Assembly (NCBI GenBank): GCA_016208765.1 | Contig: JACQXK010000021.1 | Span: forward strand, 72,053 to 106,161 | Source of the DNA: Candidatus Omnitrophota bacterium | GTDB taxonomy: Bacteria > Omnitrophota > Gorgyraeia > Gygaellales > Profunditerraquicolaceae | Direction of reading: 5' to 3' | Length of the DNA stretch: 34,109 nt | In this document: one piece after another, positions 8,481 to 17,803 of the stretch | Numbering within the stretch: the stretch's first letter is position 1 | How the letters are laid out: the number at the start of each line of letters is the position of its first letter | Notes under the pieces: generated by a model | The model's database searches: none | Seen by the model: only the letters and a program-made list of their open reading frames with translations | What the model was told of the DNA's origin: nothing | Position numbers and translations under genes: made by a program

Positions 8481-10511
8481 TTACTCTGCTGATGACTGAG
8501 AAATTCTGGCATTTGCTTTTTCAAGGTTATCATTAAGCATCTGTTGAAGCCGCTGCGCTATTACATGCTCGTTTCCTATTATATTGTTGGTCTCATTAGG
8601 ATCATTTTTTAAATTAAAAAGCATTGCCTTCTCGTCCTCCAAGATTTTAAAATATTTATAATCTCCGTCTATAACAGCAATAGATCCCCTGGAAATTGAC
8701 TTCGTGGACGAAGGATTCTTTATGAGGTACATAACAAAAACGGGACGATGCTCTAATGGTTTTCCATTAATTACCGGCAATAAGGACTGTCCTTCAATCC
8801 ACTCCGGGATAGGTAACCCGGCCAGATCGAGTACTGTGGGAGCAATGTCTATTTGTGATACAGGATCATCAACCTCCAAACCGCCCTTTACGCCGGGTAT
8901 CTTTATTATTAACGGTATCCGGGACACAGGTTCATTAATGAATTTGTCATACCCGTGTCCTACTACATTATTTGAAAAACTTTCTCCATGATCCGAGGAA
9001 AAGATCAAAATCGTATTTGACATATCAATCTTCTTTAAAAGATTATTGATAAACTGCTCAAATTGCTTGTCACTATATAAAATAAATTCATCATACCTTT
9101 TTCTGAGTATGTCAATTTCTTCCTGCTGCTCCGGTTTATAACTTCTATTTATGGTCTTCCAGCGTTTCAGTATATCCGCGGTTTTTTCATTCTCGCCGAA
9201 CAAACCCATGTACGGTTTTGGAGGTAAATATGGATCGTGTGGAGGGTTAGTATGAAGCCATGCAAAAAATGGAGACTTTATCCTGCCCTCATCAAAGTTA
9301 TTTGAAAATCGGTCATATACTAACGACGGTGGGAACAAAGTGACAGGTAGTTCATCTGTTTTACTTGAATCTGAGTGCTTAATCATTAAGGCCATCTTAA
9401 CGATCTTTTTTATGCCATCATCAAAATGAGGATATTCTTTTATGAATTCCCTGACAATAGGCCTATTGAAGAAAAATATATACAGTTTTGTCATAAAAGG
9501 AGAGCCTGGATCGTACATGGAGATAAATGTGAAGAAATGATCATTTATAGAAAAATCTTCACCAATGCCTAATACATCAGGGTCTGCATGCTTATTTTGC
9601 ACAAATCCATAGATGTTGTATCCATAATTTCTTAATGTTGCAGGCAAGTTATGTTCATATGTTCTTGCCGAATAGTTAGAAGCGCGAAACCAGACTTTAT
9701 GTGTCCAAGACCTTTGTCCGGTCATTAAATTCATGACAGATGGGCTTGTCCAATTGCATCCAGAATAAGTTCTTTTGAACACAATTCCATCTTTTGCCCA
9801 TTCCTTCAGAAAAGGGGTTGTTTTGCGATGATAGCCATATAACTCCATATCTAACGCCGTAGCTGCATCCCATGTCACTAAAATAATATTAGGTAGCTTA
9901 CCAGGAGAAGGAACTTTGCTACTTATTGCTCTATGTCTCTGGGCTGAAACGTCGACTTTAGCAATACTATAGGCAGCCGGCGGTATGGCGATAATCAATA
10001 AGAAACCGAAAATCCATACCAAGGGTGTAATATAACTGTTTATCTTATTTAAAATTTGATTAACATGCCGGCGAATAAGCCACGCAGCAAGTGCAGCTAC
10101 AACGCCGCAAATTAAAAAAAACATTAAGTGACTCAACCCGGTGGAATCATCTGTAAGGATATAGTTGTGTGACATATCTTCAGCAATAATTAAAGATAGA
10201 ATAAAAACCAGCCATATAGTCAGAGTCTCAAGACGAATAAGATTTAGTGATTTTGGCGTTATTGTAAAGATTCCATAAATTATCAGACAGGCAAAAAAAG
10301 TAATTAATAAAGTCATGATCGTCCAAATAATGAACGTCAAAGATAGGTCTAAAAGATAGACTGGAAGCGGCATATAGAAGGCTACCCCGTCCCACTTGTA
10401 AAAAGCTTTGTTCAATAAAGAAAGAGATAATAAAAGAAAGGTTGCTTTCAGGATAAAGAAGAGAGCTTGTTTTGCAGATATACCTTCTTCGGTCTCTAAA
10501 ATAGTTCGCAT
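8481..10511 (-). CDS. Membrane-anchored sulfatase/phosphotransferase-fold enzyme
   Basis: This 676-residue protein has five predicted N-terminal membrane helices (about residues 10-190) followed by a periplasmic alkaline-phosphatase-superfamily domain. It begins PNIILVTWDAATALDMELYGY and contains CNWTSPSVMNLMTG, LPATLRNYGY, a His in THPPHDPY-like context (TNPPHDPYLPP), and the metal-binding IFSSDHGESF. The place of the formylglycine Cys in classical sulfatases (C-x-P-S-R) is taken by Thr, and the Arg by Val. A formylglycine sulfatase is therefore unlikely, and a phosphoglycerol- or phosphoethanolamine-transferase-like or phosphohydrolase role is more plausible. In the polysaccharide locus it probably decorates the polymer in the periplasm. 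Confidence 0.85.
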   Translation of the reverse strand: MRTILETEEGISAKQALFFILKATFLLLSLSLLNKAFYKWDGVAFYMPLPVYLLDLSLTFIIWTIMTLLITFFACLIIYGIFTITPKSLNLIRLETLTIWLVFILSLIIAEDMSHNYILTDDSTGLSHLMFFLICGVVAALAAWLIRRHVNQILNKINSYITPLVWIFGFLLIIAIPPAAYSIAKVDVSAQRHRAISSKVPSPGKLPNIILVTWDAATALDMELYGYHRKTTPFLKEWAKDGIVFKRTYSGCNWTSPSVMNLMTGQRSWTHKVWFRASNYSARTYEHNLPATLRNYGYNIYGFVQNKHADPDVLGIGEDFSINDHFFTFISMYDPGSPFMTKLYIFFFNRPIVREFIKEYPHFDDGIKKIVKMALMIKHSDSSKTDELPVTLFPPSLVYDRFSNNFDEGRIKSPFFAWLHTNPPHDPYLPPKPYMGLFGENEKTADILKRWKTINRSYKPEQQEEIDILRKRYDEFILYSDKQFEQFINNLLKKIDMSNTILIFSSDHGESFSNNVVGHGYDKFINEPVSRIPLIIKIPGVKGGLEVDDPVSQIDIAPTVLDLAGLPIPEWIEGQSLLPVINGKPLEHRPVFVMYLIKNPSSTKSISRGSIAVIDGDYKYFKILEDEKAMLFNLKNDPNETNNIIGNEHVIAQRLQQMLNDNLEKANARISQSSAE

Positions 10512-10531
10512 TAAAATGCCTTGCTTCTTAT

Positions 10532-11812
10532 TTACTGAGCACTACAAGTAAACTTTAGGTTGTTCGTCTGTTTCAAGAGCGCCTTCTTATATATTTCTAT
10601 AAGCCCCGCATAATGCTTTGCTGCATTGAATTCCTGCTCTACCAATCTTTTCGCCCTTTGCCCCATATCGGCAGCCAAAACTTTATTAGACGCAAGATAT
10701 TCAATCTTCGAATATAAGTCTTCATGCTTCCTGGGTTCAAAAAGAAAGCCTGTTTCTCCATCTTTGACGATCTCAGGTATGCCACCTATCTTTGAAGCAA
10801 TAACAGGTTTGTAATAATTGTAAGATTCTAACACAATGTTAGGAGAATTTTCATAGCATTCAGATGGCAGTATTACAGCGCGGCATCTTTTTATCAAATC
10901 CTGAAGGTCAGAATATTTTTGAAAGCCGAGAAATTCAATATTGCCAATTTTATTATTCGTGCAATATGCCTTCAATTCCGCTTCTGCAGGGCCGGCCCCG
11001 GCGATAATTAATTTAAGCTTTGCATTCCGCTCTATCGCTTTTAAAAGTGTCATCACACCTTTTTCCTTGCTCAACCTTCCGGCGTAGAGAAAATATCCGT
11101 CATCTGCATCGGCAGAAGAAGCATTTGATGAATCGATAAAAACCGGAAGGTAGCAAATCCTCTCAGACGGTATTTTGTAATGTTTTATGAAAATATCTCT
11201 TATAAATCGGCTTGGGGCAATAAAATAATCGACATATTTATTATACGCCCCCAATAAAAAAATCGTTTTAACCTCAAACAGTCCGAAGAAGCTCGCAATA
11301 AGCGAGTTGTGGACACATCGTTTACTCAGTATCTTCGAAAAATTCATGCCTGTGCAAGAAAACTCCGTGCATAACTCTCCTGCGCCGTCTATGCCTATCG
11401 CGCAGGGACAAAATAATGCGTAGTCAGATATCCTCATGATAGTCGGCACCCCTGCATCTTTAGCTCCCTTAAAAACCGAAAACGAAAGGTTCCTGGCCAT
11501 ATTGAATCCCTGCAACAAATCAGGTTTGGTCTCCCTGACCAAGCGTTGAATCTTTATATATGCCTCTCGATTAAAAAATAAATTCATCAGTGCCTGCAAA
11601 TTCTCCTTAAAAGGTTTTGAAAGCGCTTCACTGGAAACGTCATAATATTTACAGAAATAATCTGAATATTCCGAATCATAATTCTCAAAATAGTCAGTTG
11701 CAAACGGCACTATATGATGTCCTTTTCTTTCCAGTAACTCCTTAGTTTTAAACAGATAGGACTCCAGCCCACCCCGACGATAATAGAATGTGGAGGCAAA
11801 AACCAGCTTCAT
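10532..11812 (-). CDS. Glycosyltransferase family 4 with Cys-rich insert
   Basis: This 426-residue GT-B enzyme has YRRGGLESYLFKTKELL at the N-terminus, YAGRLSKEKGVMTLLKAIE at the start of the donor domain and PSECYENSPNIVLESYNYY (about residues 315-335) as the donor-binding E-x7-E. A cysteine-containing insert at about residues 133-170 (FCPCAIG, LCTEFSC, RCVHNS) occurs in a known subset of GT4 enzymes and may bind metal. It should act on the cytoplasmic face on the lipid-linked repeat unit. There is no clear Shine-Dalgarno before the ATG at 11812. It is separated by 104 bp from the glycosidase gene upstream. Confidence 0.9.
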   Translation of the reverse strand: MKLVFASTFYYRRGGLESYLFKTKELLERKGHHIVPFATDYFENYDSEYSDYFCKYYDVSSEALSKPFKENLQALMNLFFNREAYIKIQRLVRETKPDLLQGFNMARNLSFSVFKGAKDAGVPTIMRISDYALFCPCAIGIDGAGELCTEFSCTGMNFSKILSKRCVHNSLIASFFGLFEVKTIFLLGAYNKYVDYFIAPSRFIRDIFIKHYKIPSERICYLPVFIDSSNASSADADDGYFLYAGRLSKEKGVMTLLKAIERNAKLKLIIAGAGPAEAELKAYCTNNKIGNIEFLGFQKYSDLQDLIKRCRAVILPSECYENSPNIVLESYNYYKPVIASKIGGIPEIVKDGETGFLFEPRKHEDLYSKIEYLASNKVLAADMGQRAKRLVEQEFNAAKHYAGLIEIYKKALLKQTNNLKFTCSAQ

Positions 11813-11916
11813 TGTATTTTATTGGAATGCTTCAAGCCAGTGCTTTTGATAATGAGGCTGAGTATGTCACGTTAATTACAATCTTCCATCGACAACGCTT
11901 AATCAAAATCAACCAT

Positions 11917-14016
11917 TTATTCACGGGATGGCAGTTGGTGCAATACCGGAGGAGAAGGGCGCAAAGAATTTTCTTTTAATGTAAATTCAAGTGCCGTCAA
12001 AGAATGTGCAGGAAATAGATAACTCAAAGTATTTTCATTTTGGAGGTCAGTGAGTTTGTGTGTGATTTTCACATTATTAGGGTCAGTTTCGTTAGTGGTC
12101 GCCACAGAACCCCCTCCTAAAGTCCATACATTAACACTGTTTGATAACGAAAAATCCCGCAGCATGATTGAGGCCTCTAAATCTTGATACACATTTTTAT
12201 TTAATACCATAAGATAAAGCTTATTCCCATCTTTATTCAGGCTGGCTGAGGCGGAAAGCGCGTTGTTTTCCGTTTGTAAATTTACCGGTTTTTCAACTAA
12301 GCTAACCTTCCGCACAAATACTTTCCCTTTGACCGGCCCGGATGATCTTTTAACGCGTCTAACTATAACTGAAATATCAGAAGCATCACTTAACGTAGTG
12401 TAATCGGCACCTACGGATATCCAATCGATTGTCCCCCACGCACGTTCAGTAACAGCATTTGAGCGGGTCTTGCTCCACCCTCTTCCATCTTGAATTTCCA
12501 GGAGAACTCCTTCCTTATCCTGTAAATTCTCTGCTTTTATATACGCTGAAAGATGATATGTTGTATGTGGCTTTACGGCAACCTTTTTATGTACATGGTA
12601 AAAGTTCAAGTCACTTTCACCGGTAAAATAAACTTCTACATCGTCTTGTGATACTTTAATCTCTGCCCCAAAGGTTTGCTCGGTTTGCCACTTTATACCA
12701 GACAATAAGTTAATACTATTAAGGTCGGACGGCGATCCGATTGAATCAGCAGTCACATCTATCAACTCTGTTCCGAAATGTTTATGGAACATTTCCAGCG
12801 CGTAATAGTTAGGACGCTTTATATAAACACCGCCGCCCTGCATAAATTGATCATTTTTTATCATCCCCCAAAAACTGTTTATGAACTGCCAATAGTTTGC
12901 AAACAGTATATTATTTTCAGGTTTCATAAAGAGTTGCAACAGCCCGGCATTAAAAAGGGCCGTCCCAAGGCTGTGACGAAAAGGAATCGGCCTGTTCTGT
13001 TCAAACCCACCGTTATATTCTGTGACGGCAATAGGTATATTCCTTCGGGCGGTCACCATCTCAAAGTGTCTTGAGAGAGTTTTATAATACTTGTCAACTT
13101 CATTCAGACTTTTAAGAGTATCGTCGAACAATTGGTCCGGATCTACTGTTTCATCATTTGAGGTATACCAGGGACGGTAGGTATGCTCAATTAAAAAATC
13201 AATTGTGTTTCCGGCTGTTTTAAATACACTATCATTCCAGGCTGAAATCCCTTTGCCCACTGAGCCGGAATTCACAGTAACGGCCCCGAGTTGAATAGTT
13301 GAATCCACGGCTTTCATGGCTTTCCTGTAAACCAGGTAAGCTTCTGCATACTTGACCGGATCAGCCGGAGAGACGCCTTTTTTAGGGGACCCGTAATTCA
13401 CCTCTGAACTTAATTCATAAAACTTGACGTTGTATGGCAAAGGATGACCATTGTTAGCTCTCTCTCTTGCCCAATCAATACCCCCTGCAGGGTTACTCCC
13501 ATCATCCAGACTGTTCAAGTATTCAACCAAGTCAGCGGCATCTTGTGGTGTACCTGTGAAATAAGGTAACGTGAAAACAGCCGCTGCGCCAAGCTCTTCA
13601 CAGGTTTTCAGGAATTCATCCAAGCCATAAAGAAAATGAGGCCGCTGGGAAGGATTGCCGATGGTTTTCTTCCAATTATAGAACCAACTCTCGTTTCCGC
13701 CTGGGAACCTGAGAATCTTTATTCCTATCTCTTTAGCAAAGTTAATAACTGCCGGCACTGACTGCATAGTCTGAGGATTCCATACGCCAGAGCCGTAATT
13801 AGAATAGCCTACGTAAGAAGTTGTCCAGTCTTCGAGCATAGTGGGGTCATACCCAATCATATTATTACCAAAAATCAGGGGGTTTATTTTTACAGGGATT
13901 TGATTATTGGAAACAATAATTTTTATATTTTCCCCAAACGATGTCTTAACGTCAGAAAACATGACAGTAAAAATCAACGCTATCAACAAAGTAATGATCT
14001 TAGTTTTATTAATCAT
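11917..14016 (-). CDS. Secreted GH51-like glycoside hydrolase (alpha-L-arabinofuranosidase-type)
   Basis: This 699-residue protein has a signal peptide (about residues 1-28), then a clan GH-A (beta/alpha)8 domain. LRFPGGNESWFYNW near residue 90 is typical of GH51/GH79-like enzymes. The predicted acid/base glutamate is in YELSSEVNYG (about residue 204) and the predicted nucleophile is in IAVTEYNGG (about residue 333). A jelly-roll carbohydrate-binding-like segment follows (VKPHTTYHLSAYIKAE, about residues 470-580), then a C-terminal beta domain. A strong purine-rich GGGAGGGGGAG sits just before the ATG. It lies inside the exopolysaccharide locus and probably trims or releases the polymer in the periplasm or outside. 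Exact substrate specificity is not visible. Confidence 0.85.
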   Translation of the reverse strand: MINKTKIITLLIALIFTVMFSDVKTSFGENIKIIVSNNQIPVKINPLIFGNNMIGYDPTMLEDWTTSYVGYSNYGSGVWNPQTMQSVPAVINFAKEIGIKILRFPGGNESWFYNWKKTIGNPSQRPHFLYGLDEFLKTCEELGAAAVFTLPYFTGTPQDAADLVEYLNSLDDGSNPAGGIDWARERANNGHPLPYNVKFYELSSEVNYGSPKKGVSPADPVKYAEAYLVYRKAMKAVDSTIQLGAVTVNSGSVGKGISAWNDSVFKTAGNTIDFLIEHTYRPWYTSNDETVDPDQLFDDTLKSLNEVDKYYKTLSRHFEMVTARRNIPIAVTEYNGGFEQNRPIPFRHSLGTALFNAGLLQLFMKPENNILFANYWQFINSFWGMIKNDQFMQGGGVYIKRPNYYALEMFHKHFGTELIDVTADSIGSPSDLNSINLLSGIKWQTEQTFGAEIKVSQDDVEVYFTGESDLNFYHVHKKVAVKPHTTYHLSAYIKAENLQDKEGVLLEIQDGRGWSKTRSNAVTERAWGTIDWISVGADYTTLSDASDISVIVRRVKRSSGPVKGKVFVRKVSLVEKPVNLQTENNALSASASLNKDGNKLYLMVLNKNVYQDLEASIMLRDFSLSNSVNVWTLGGGSVATTNETDPNNVKITHKLTDLQNENTLSYLFPAHSLTALEFTLKENSLRPSPPVLHQLPSRE

Positions 14017-14189
14017 GATCTCCCCCTCCCTTCGAGTAAATTAAGTTGCAGCACGCATCCCGCAGACGCTGAAACAAGGATATGTTCCAAAAGCACATGG
14101 TATTATTTTTATAACAGATCAGTCTTATACCCGACTGTGATTCTCATCACTAACAAAAAATCTAATGGGTGTAATTCTCACGAAAAGGG

Positions 14190-15200
14190 TCAAAGCTTCT
14201 GTATCCACGTAATATCTTTTGGATAAGACGAGATATCTTTTATTTTTCTGAAAAAGCCGCTAATGAGGTTTAAAGAGATGACGGTATAATTCAATGCACT
14301 TAAGATTCCTTGATAAAAACTGCGTTTCTTGATGCACATAATAAAAACAAAAGCAACCGGAATAGCTGCAAATATTAAAGAAAAAATGAATTTCCCGAAA
14401 ATCGTATTAACGACTGTTCCCAATAAACTTATTATGACAAGAAGTGAGAATAAAATATATTCCCGGAACCTTTTCCAGGCAATTGAGTAGTACTTATTCT
14501 GCAGGCACCATGAAAACATATCTCCAACACCGGCCCACAACTTATTCTTCGTCCGCCTTATTGTGCTCTGAATTGTGTTCGTCGGGATACGGTAGTGTTT
14601 GATTGCATCATATGGAAGAAAAAACAAACTGTATCCCCTCTGCTTCAATCTGTGTGATACTTCAGCCTCCTCCTCGGCCCTTAAGAAGGGCTGGAAATTA
14701 CCAACTTCGGTGAGACTCTCTTTCCTGAAAATAGAAGACTGAAAAACATAATCAATTTCCTGCAGCTTGTTCAAGTTATGGCAAGCCCTGTTTAAAGACG
14801 GCTCTGAAATGCTGCCGTCTTTCAGATAGCAGACATCATAGTGCCTTCCAAGAACCGAGGCTACGTTTGGATTTTCTTCCATAAACTGCAGTGCTGGCTT
14901 AAGCCATCCGTCCAGCAACTGCATATCACCGTCAATAATTAAAATATATTTTCCGGTAGCATTATTGACTCCGCTAAAGCGGCCGGCAGCCGGCGATAAC
15001 TGCCAATTATCATGCAGCCTTATGATATTTATTGGGTAACGTTTTGCGATCTCAATAGTTCCGTCAGAGGAGCACGAATCTACCAGGAGAATTTCTGTAT
15101 CCTTGATGTCTTTGATGCAACTCAGTATTGATTCAATACATCTCGCAATATTTTTTTCTTCATTTTTTGCAACAATTACACAGCTAAGAAACATTTCCAA
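14190..15200 (-). CDS. Glycosyltransferase family 2 with C-terminal membrane helices
   Basis: This 336-residue GT-A enzyme has VIVAKNEEKNIARCIESIL at the N-terminus, LLVDSCSSDGTIEIA with the nucleotide-binding Asp, and the metal-binding LIIDGDMQLLDGW near residue 90. RAEEEAEVSHRLKQRGY matches the later ED-x-D-type catalytic region, with Glu replacing Asp. Two or three hydrophobic segments lie after residue 240 and suggest membrane attachment. The longest frame opens with TTG at 15200. An ATG two codons later (15194) is an alternative start, and an AGGGAAG element favours the TTG. The following 172 bp up to the glycosidase gene's start region hold no gene. Confidence 0.88.
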   Translation of the reverse strand: MEMFLSCVIVAKNEEKNIARCIESILSCIKDIKDTEILLVDSCSSDGTIEIAKRYPINIIRLHDNWQLSPAAGRFSGVNNATGKYILIIDGDMQLLDGWLKPALQFMEENPNVASVLGRHYDVCYLKDGSISEPSLNRACHNLNKLQEIDYVFQSSIFRKESLTEVGNFQPFLRAEEEAEVSHRLKQRGYSLFFLPYDAIKHYRIPTNTIQSTIRRTKNKLWAGVGDMFSWCLQNKYYSIAWKRFREYILFSLLVIISLLGTVVNTIFGKFIFSLIFAAIPVAFVFIMCIKKRSFYQGILSALNYTVISLNLISGFFRKIKDISSYPKDITWIQKL

Positions 15201-15224
15201 TGTACTTCCCTATTTATTGCCAGG

Positions 15225-15998
15225 TCAATTTTTTACCTGAAGCCTTAAGTATCTGAGTAAGTCTTTTCTTTTAGAATTAATGGTTCTTAACAATACGTAT
15301 CTTAATATATAAAATAAAAATACATGTAACGGAAAATGCTTATAAATTATTTCCGCCCGCTCCATGACCTTATCATTTGCATTTTTAAAGCTAAACCCCA
15401 TGTAATAATAAAAACAAATATACCGGTCCATAAGCTTCATCTTTACAGAGGAGTCATATACTGATAAAAGCCAGTCAAAATCAGCATAAAGATATTTAGT
15501 GTTAAAACAACCTGCCTTATCGAATACCCACTTTTTTGTAAAAATACTTTGATGGCATATCCCCTGACTTAAAAAATCATTTTTTGTTTCAATATGTCTA
15601 ACTTCATTTATATATGGCTCTAATTCACGAGGAACATTCACAAAGCGGACTTTTCCATAGAACAAACCAGCCTCAGGATCAGCATCAATCTCTTTGATAA
15701 CATCGTTTATTACATCATTATCATACAGCCTGTCATCTGAATTTAAAAAATAAATAATATCTCCTTGCGCCGTCCGAATACCTTTATTCATGGCGTCCCA
15801 TATGCCATTATCTCTCTCTGAAATAACAGTTGATATCCTGTCACGGTACTTATCAATAATATCCATTGTCCCATCGGTAGACTGACCGTCAACAATTATA
15901 TATTCGATCTTTTTATAGGATTGCGCCAATACAGATTTAATGGCCTCTTCTATACAATTGGCGGCATTATAACAGACTGTTATTATTGAAACATTCAT
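15225..15998 (-). CDS. Glycosyltransferase family 2 (WcaA-like)
   Basis: This 257-residue GT-A enzyme has SIITVCYNAANCIEEAIKSV, IIVDGQSTDGTMDII, SERDNGIWDAMNKGI and the metal-binding YFLNSDDRLYD (about residues 88-98), all hallmarks of cytoplasmic GT2 enzymes that build repeat units. GICHQSIFTKK and DFDWLLSVY match the later acceptor region. The ATG at 15998 has only a weak Shine-Dalgarno. The gene is 24 bp upstream of the other GT2 and 77 bp after the Wzy-like gene, consistent with one operon. Confidence 0.92.
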   Translation of the reverse strand: MNVSIITVCYNAANCIEEAIKSVLAQSYKKIEYIIVDGQSTDGTMDIIDKYRDRISTVISERDNGIWDAMNKGIRTAQGDIIYFLNSDDRLYDNDVINDVIKEIDADPEAGLFYGKVRFVNVPRELEPYINEVRHIETKNDFLSQGICHQSIFTKKWVFDKAGCFNTKYLYADFDWLLSVYDSSVKMKLMDRYICFYYYMGFSFKNANDKVMERAEIIYKHFPLHVFLFYILRYVLLRTINSKRKDLLRYLRLQVKN

Positions 15999-16075
15999 AG
16001 CTACTTGTTAAGTAAAAAAAATTCTCAAGTAAACACGGGGCTCAAAAACTCAGGCTGATGCTTCTATCAGACAGA

Positions 16076-17773
16076 TTATATCGTTACGTGTTTATTTTGC
16101 AGAAATACTTCATGCGACATAACCTGGCTTTTCTTTTTATAGAGATAATAACCAATATAAGGGATAGCGAAACAGAGCCCTAATAAAGCCATAGTTCTGT
16201 ATTCAATAATGATTGTCGCAAAAAAAATCTCAGGTATCAAGAATAAAAAACCAGCAAACGCTGCTTCTTCAAAGCCCCTAATCTCTAAAGGCATTTCTCG
16301 TCGCCTTGTCAGCCAAAATTGGACGTATTTGTAAAAAAATGCTATAAAAACCAAGACGCCTATCAACCCCATCTTTAGCCAAAGATGAAATACAGAGCTA
16401 TGAACAAGATTTGTCGGCAATCCTAAGTCCACCCTTTTACTGAGGCGTATTGCCTTATACTTACCCCAAGGGCCCATACCAAAGATAGGGTTTTTTTTAA
16501 TTGTTTGCCATGCCGTCTTTATTTCAAGAAAGCGCCCCTCGTCAGCAGTAACTCCACCTGATTTTTTGGATACAATATCAGGAGCAATAGCCCCAAGCCC
16601 CTCACCTTCGCCAAATCGCTGGCTGGCCGCATTTGACAATAGAACAATGCACAGTATGCCAGCCGGAATGCCAATAGCAATTCGTTTCCTCATTGGCATA
16701 TTCAAAAAAAACCATGCAAGAGACATAACCAGACCTCCCCAGGCGGCCCTGCGGTATGAAAACACTATATCGAATATGCATATAATCGCAACAGAAGAGT
16801 AAAACAAGGTGCTACTTCTTGACAATCTGGATTTGCTATTGACTAACATCCATAATGCATAAAATGCTCCGATACCTAACATTAAGTTATCAGTTACGTC
16901 AAAAAAAGTTATTTTTTTAAGGCCTATGGCTTTCCCGTCATATGTAGCATAGGCATACATGTTAACAGGGTCGCCTTTCAGGAAAATGTAGCGCACAAGC
17001 CCCCAAAATGCTTTAATGGCCACAAAGCCCATAAACATATTCTTGACTCTTTCATAGTCTTTGTCTGCCCTGAAAATATTCAACATCACGAATACAAAAA
17101 CGCCCAAATTGACTATATTAATAACCCCCCTTCGGTGAAAAATTTGGCTTGGGGGAATTCCGGCCACGATGCCCCATATGACATAGCATCCAAATAAGAG
17201 ATTGAATATCCAAAAGTATTTATATAGGTTACAAGAAAAGGATTCATGGTTGAATCCTTTTCTTGGATACAGAATAATCTTATGAATAATGATTGAAACA
17301 GCAATAAACAATAATAGAACATTAACTAAGGAGAGTTCGAAAGGCAGCATTCCCCTTCCCTTATCGTAAAGGTTAAATGCTTTTCCAGTGTAGTCAGTGC
17401 CTACTTGTTCGAATAACAATATGAGTGCCAGATAAATGTAAGTAGTGATCTTAAGTCGGGTAAATAATAGAGGTATCATAAGTATTATAAACAGCATTAA
17501 AGCTTTGAAGGCATCGGCTCCCAAAAAAATTATATAGGTGTATATGGAAATAAGAATATAGAGTGATAAAAGAAATAACTTGTTCGCATATCGATATACT
17601 GTTGAAGTCGTCTTTGTAAATAAGATCAGAAAGAAAAAGACGGCAAGCAAACTAAAAGCAAGATATGCCTGCTTCATTATGATTGCATAAACAAGGTAAG
17701 CTACAAGGACAATAAAACCAAAAAGCAACACTGCCTTGTTAGAAAGACGAAATATCGTTGACTGAAATCTCAT
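16076..17773 (-). CDS. Wzy-like O-antigen polymerase/ligase membrane protein (second of two)
   Basis: This 565-residue polytopic membrane protein has about twelve to fourteen hydrophobic segments. The periplasmic loop near residue 428 carries KKNPIFGMGPWGKY followed by LVHSSVFHLWLKMGLIG, the Wzy_C/O-antigen ligase signature with its downstream His. It lies directly between the flippase gene and two GT2 genes, the usual place of the repeat-unit polymerase, so this copy is the better Wzy candidate than the one at 1759-3177. A Gly- and Arg-rich loop before the motif (EGEGLGAIAPDIVSKKSGG) is polar and likely periplasmic. Confidence 0.87.
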   Translation of the reverse strand: MRFQSTIFRLSNKAVLLFGFIVLVAYLVYAIIMKQAYLAFSLLAVFFFLILFTKTTSTVYRYANKLFLLSLYILISIYTYIIFLGADAFKALMLFIILMIPLLFTRLKITTYIYLALILLFEQVGTDYTGKAFNLYDKGRGMLPFELSLVNVLLLFIAVSIIIHKIILYPRKGFNHESFSCNLYKYFWIFNLLFGCYVIWGIVAGIPPSQIFHRRGVINIVNLGVFVFVMLNIFRADKDYERVKNMFMGFVAIKAFWGLVRYIFLKGDPVNMYAYATYDGKAIGLKKITFFDVTDNLMLGIGAFYALWMLVNSKSRLSRSSTLFYSSVAIICIFDIVFSYRRAAWGGLVMSLAWFFLNMPMRKRIAIGIPAGILCIVLLSNAASQRFGEGEGLGAIAPDIVSKKSGGVTADEGRFLEIKTAWQTIKKNPIFGMGPWGKYKAIRLSKRVDLGLPTNLVHSSVFHLWLKMGLIGVLVFIAFFYKYVQFWLTRRREMPLEIRGFEEAAFAGFLFLIPEIFFATIIIEYRTMALLGLCFAIPYIGYYLYKKKSQVMSHEVFLQNKHVTI

Positions 17774-17803
17774 GAACTACAATCCCGCAATCTCATATGT
17801 CCT

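Noticed and set aside
16000-16075. Terminator between the Wzy-like gene and the GT2 gene
   Set aside because: The CTGAT/ATCAG stem is only 5 bp and not followed directly by a T-run.
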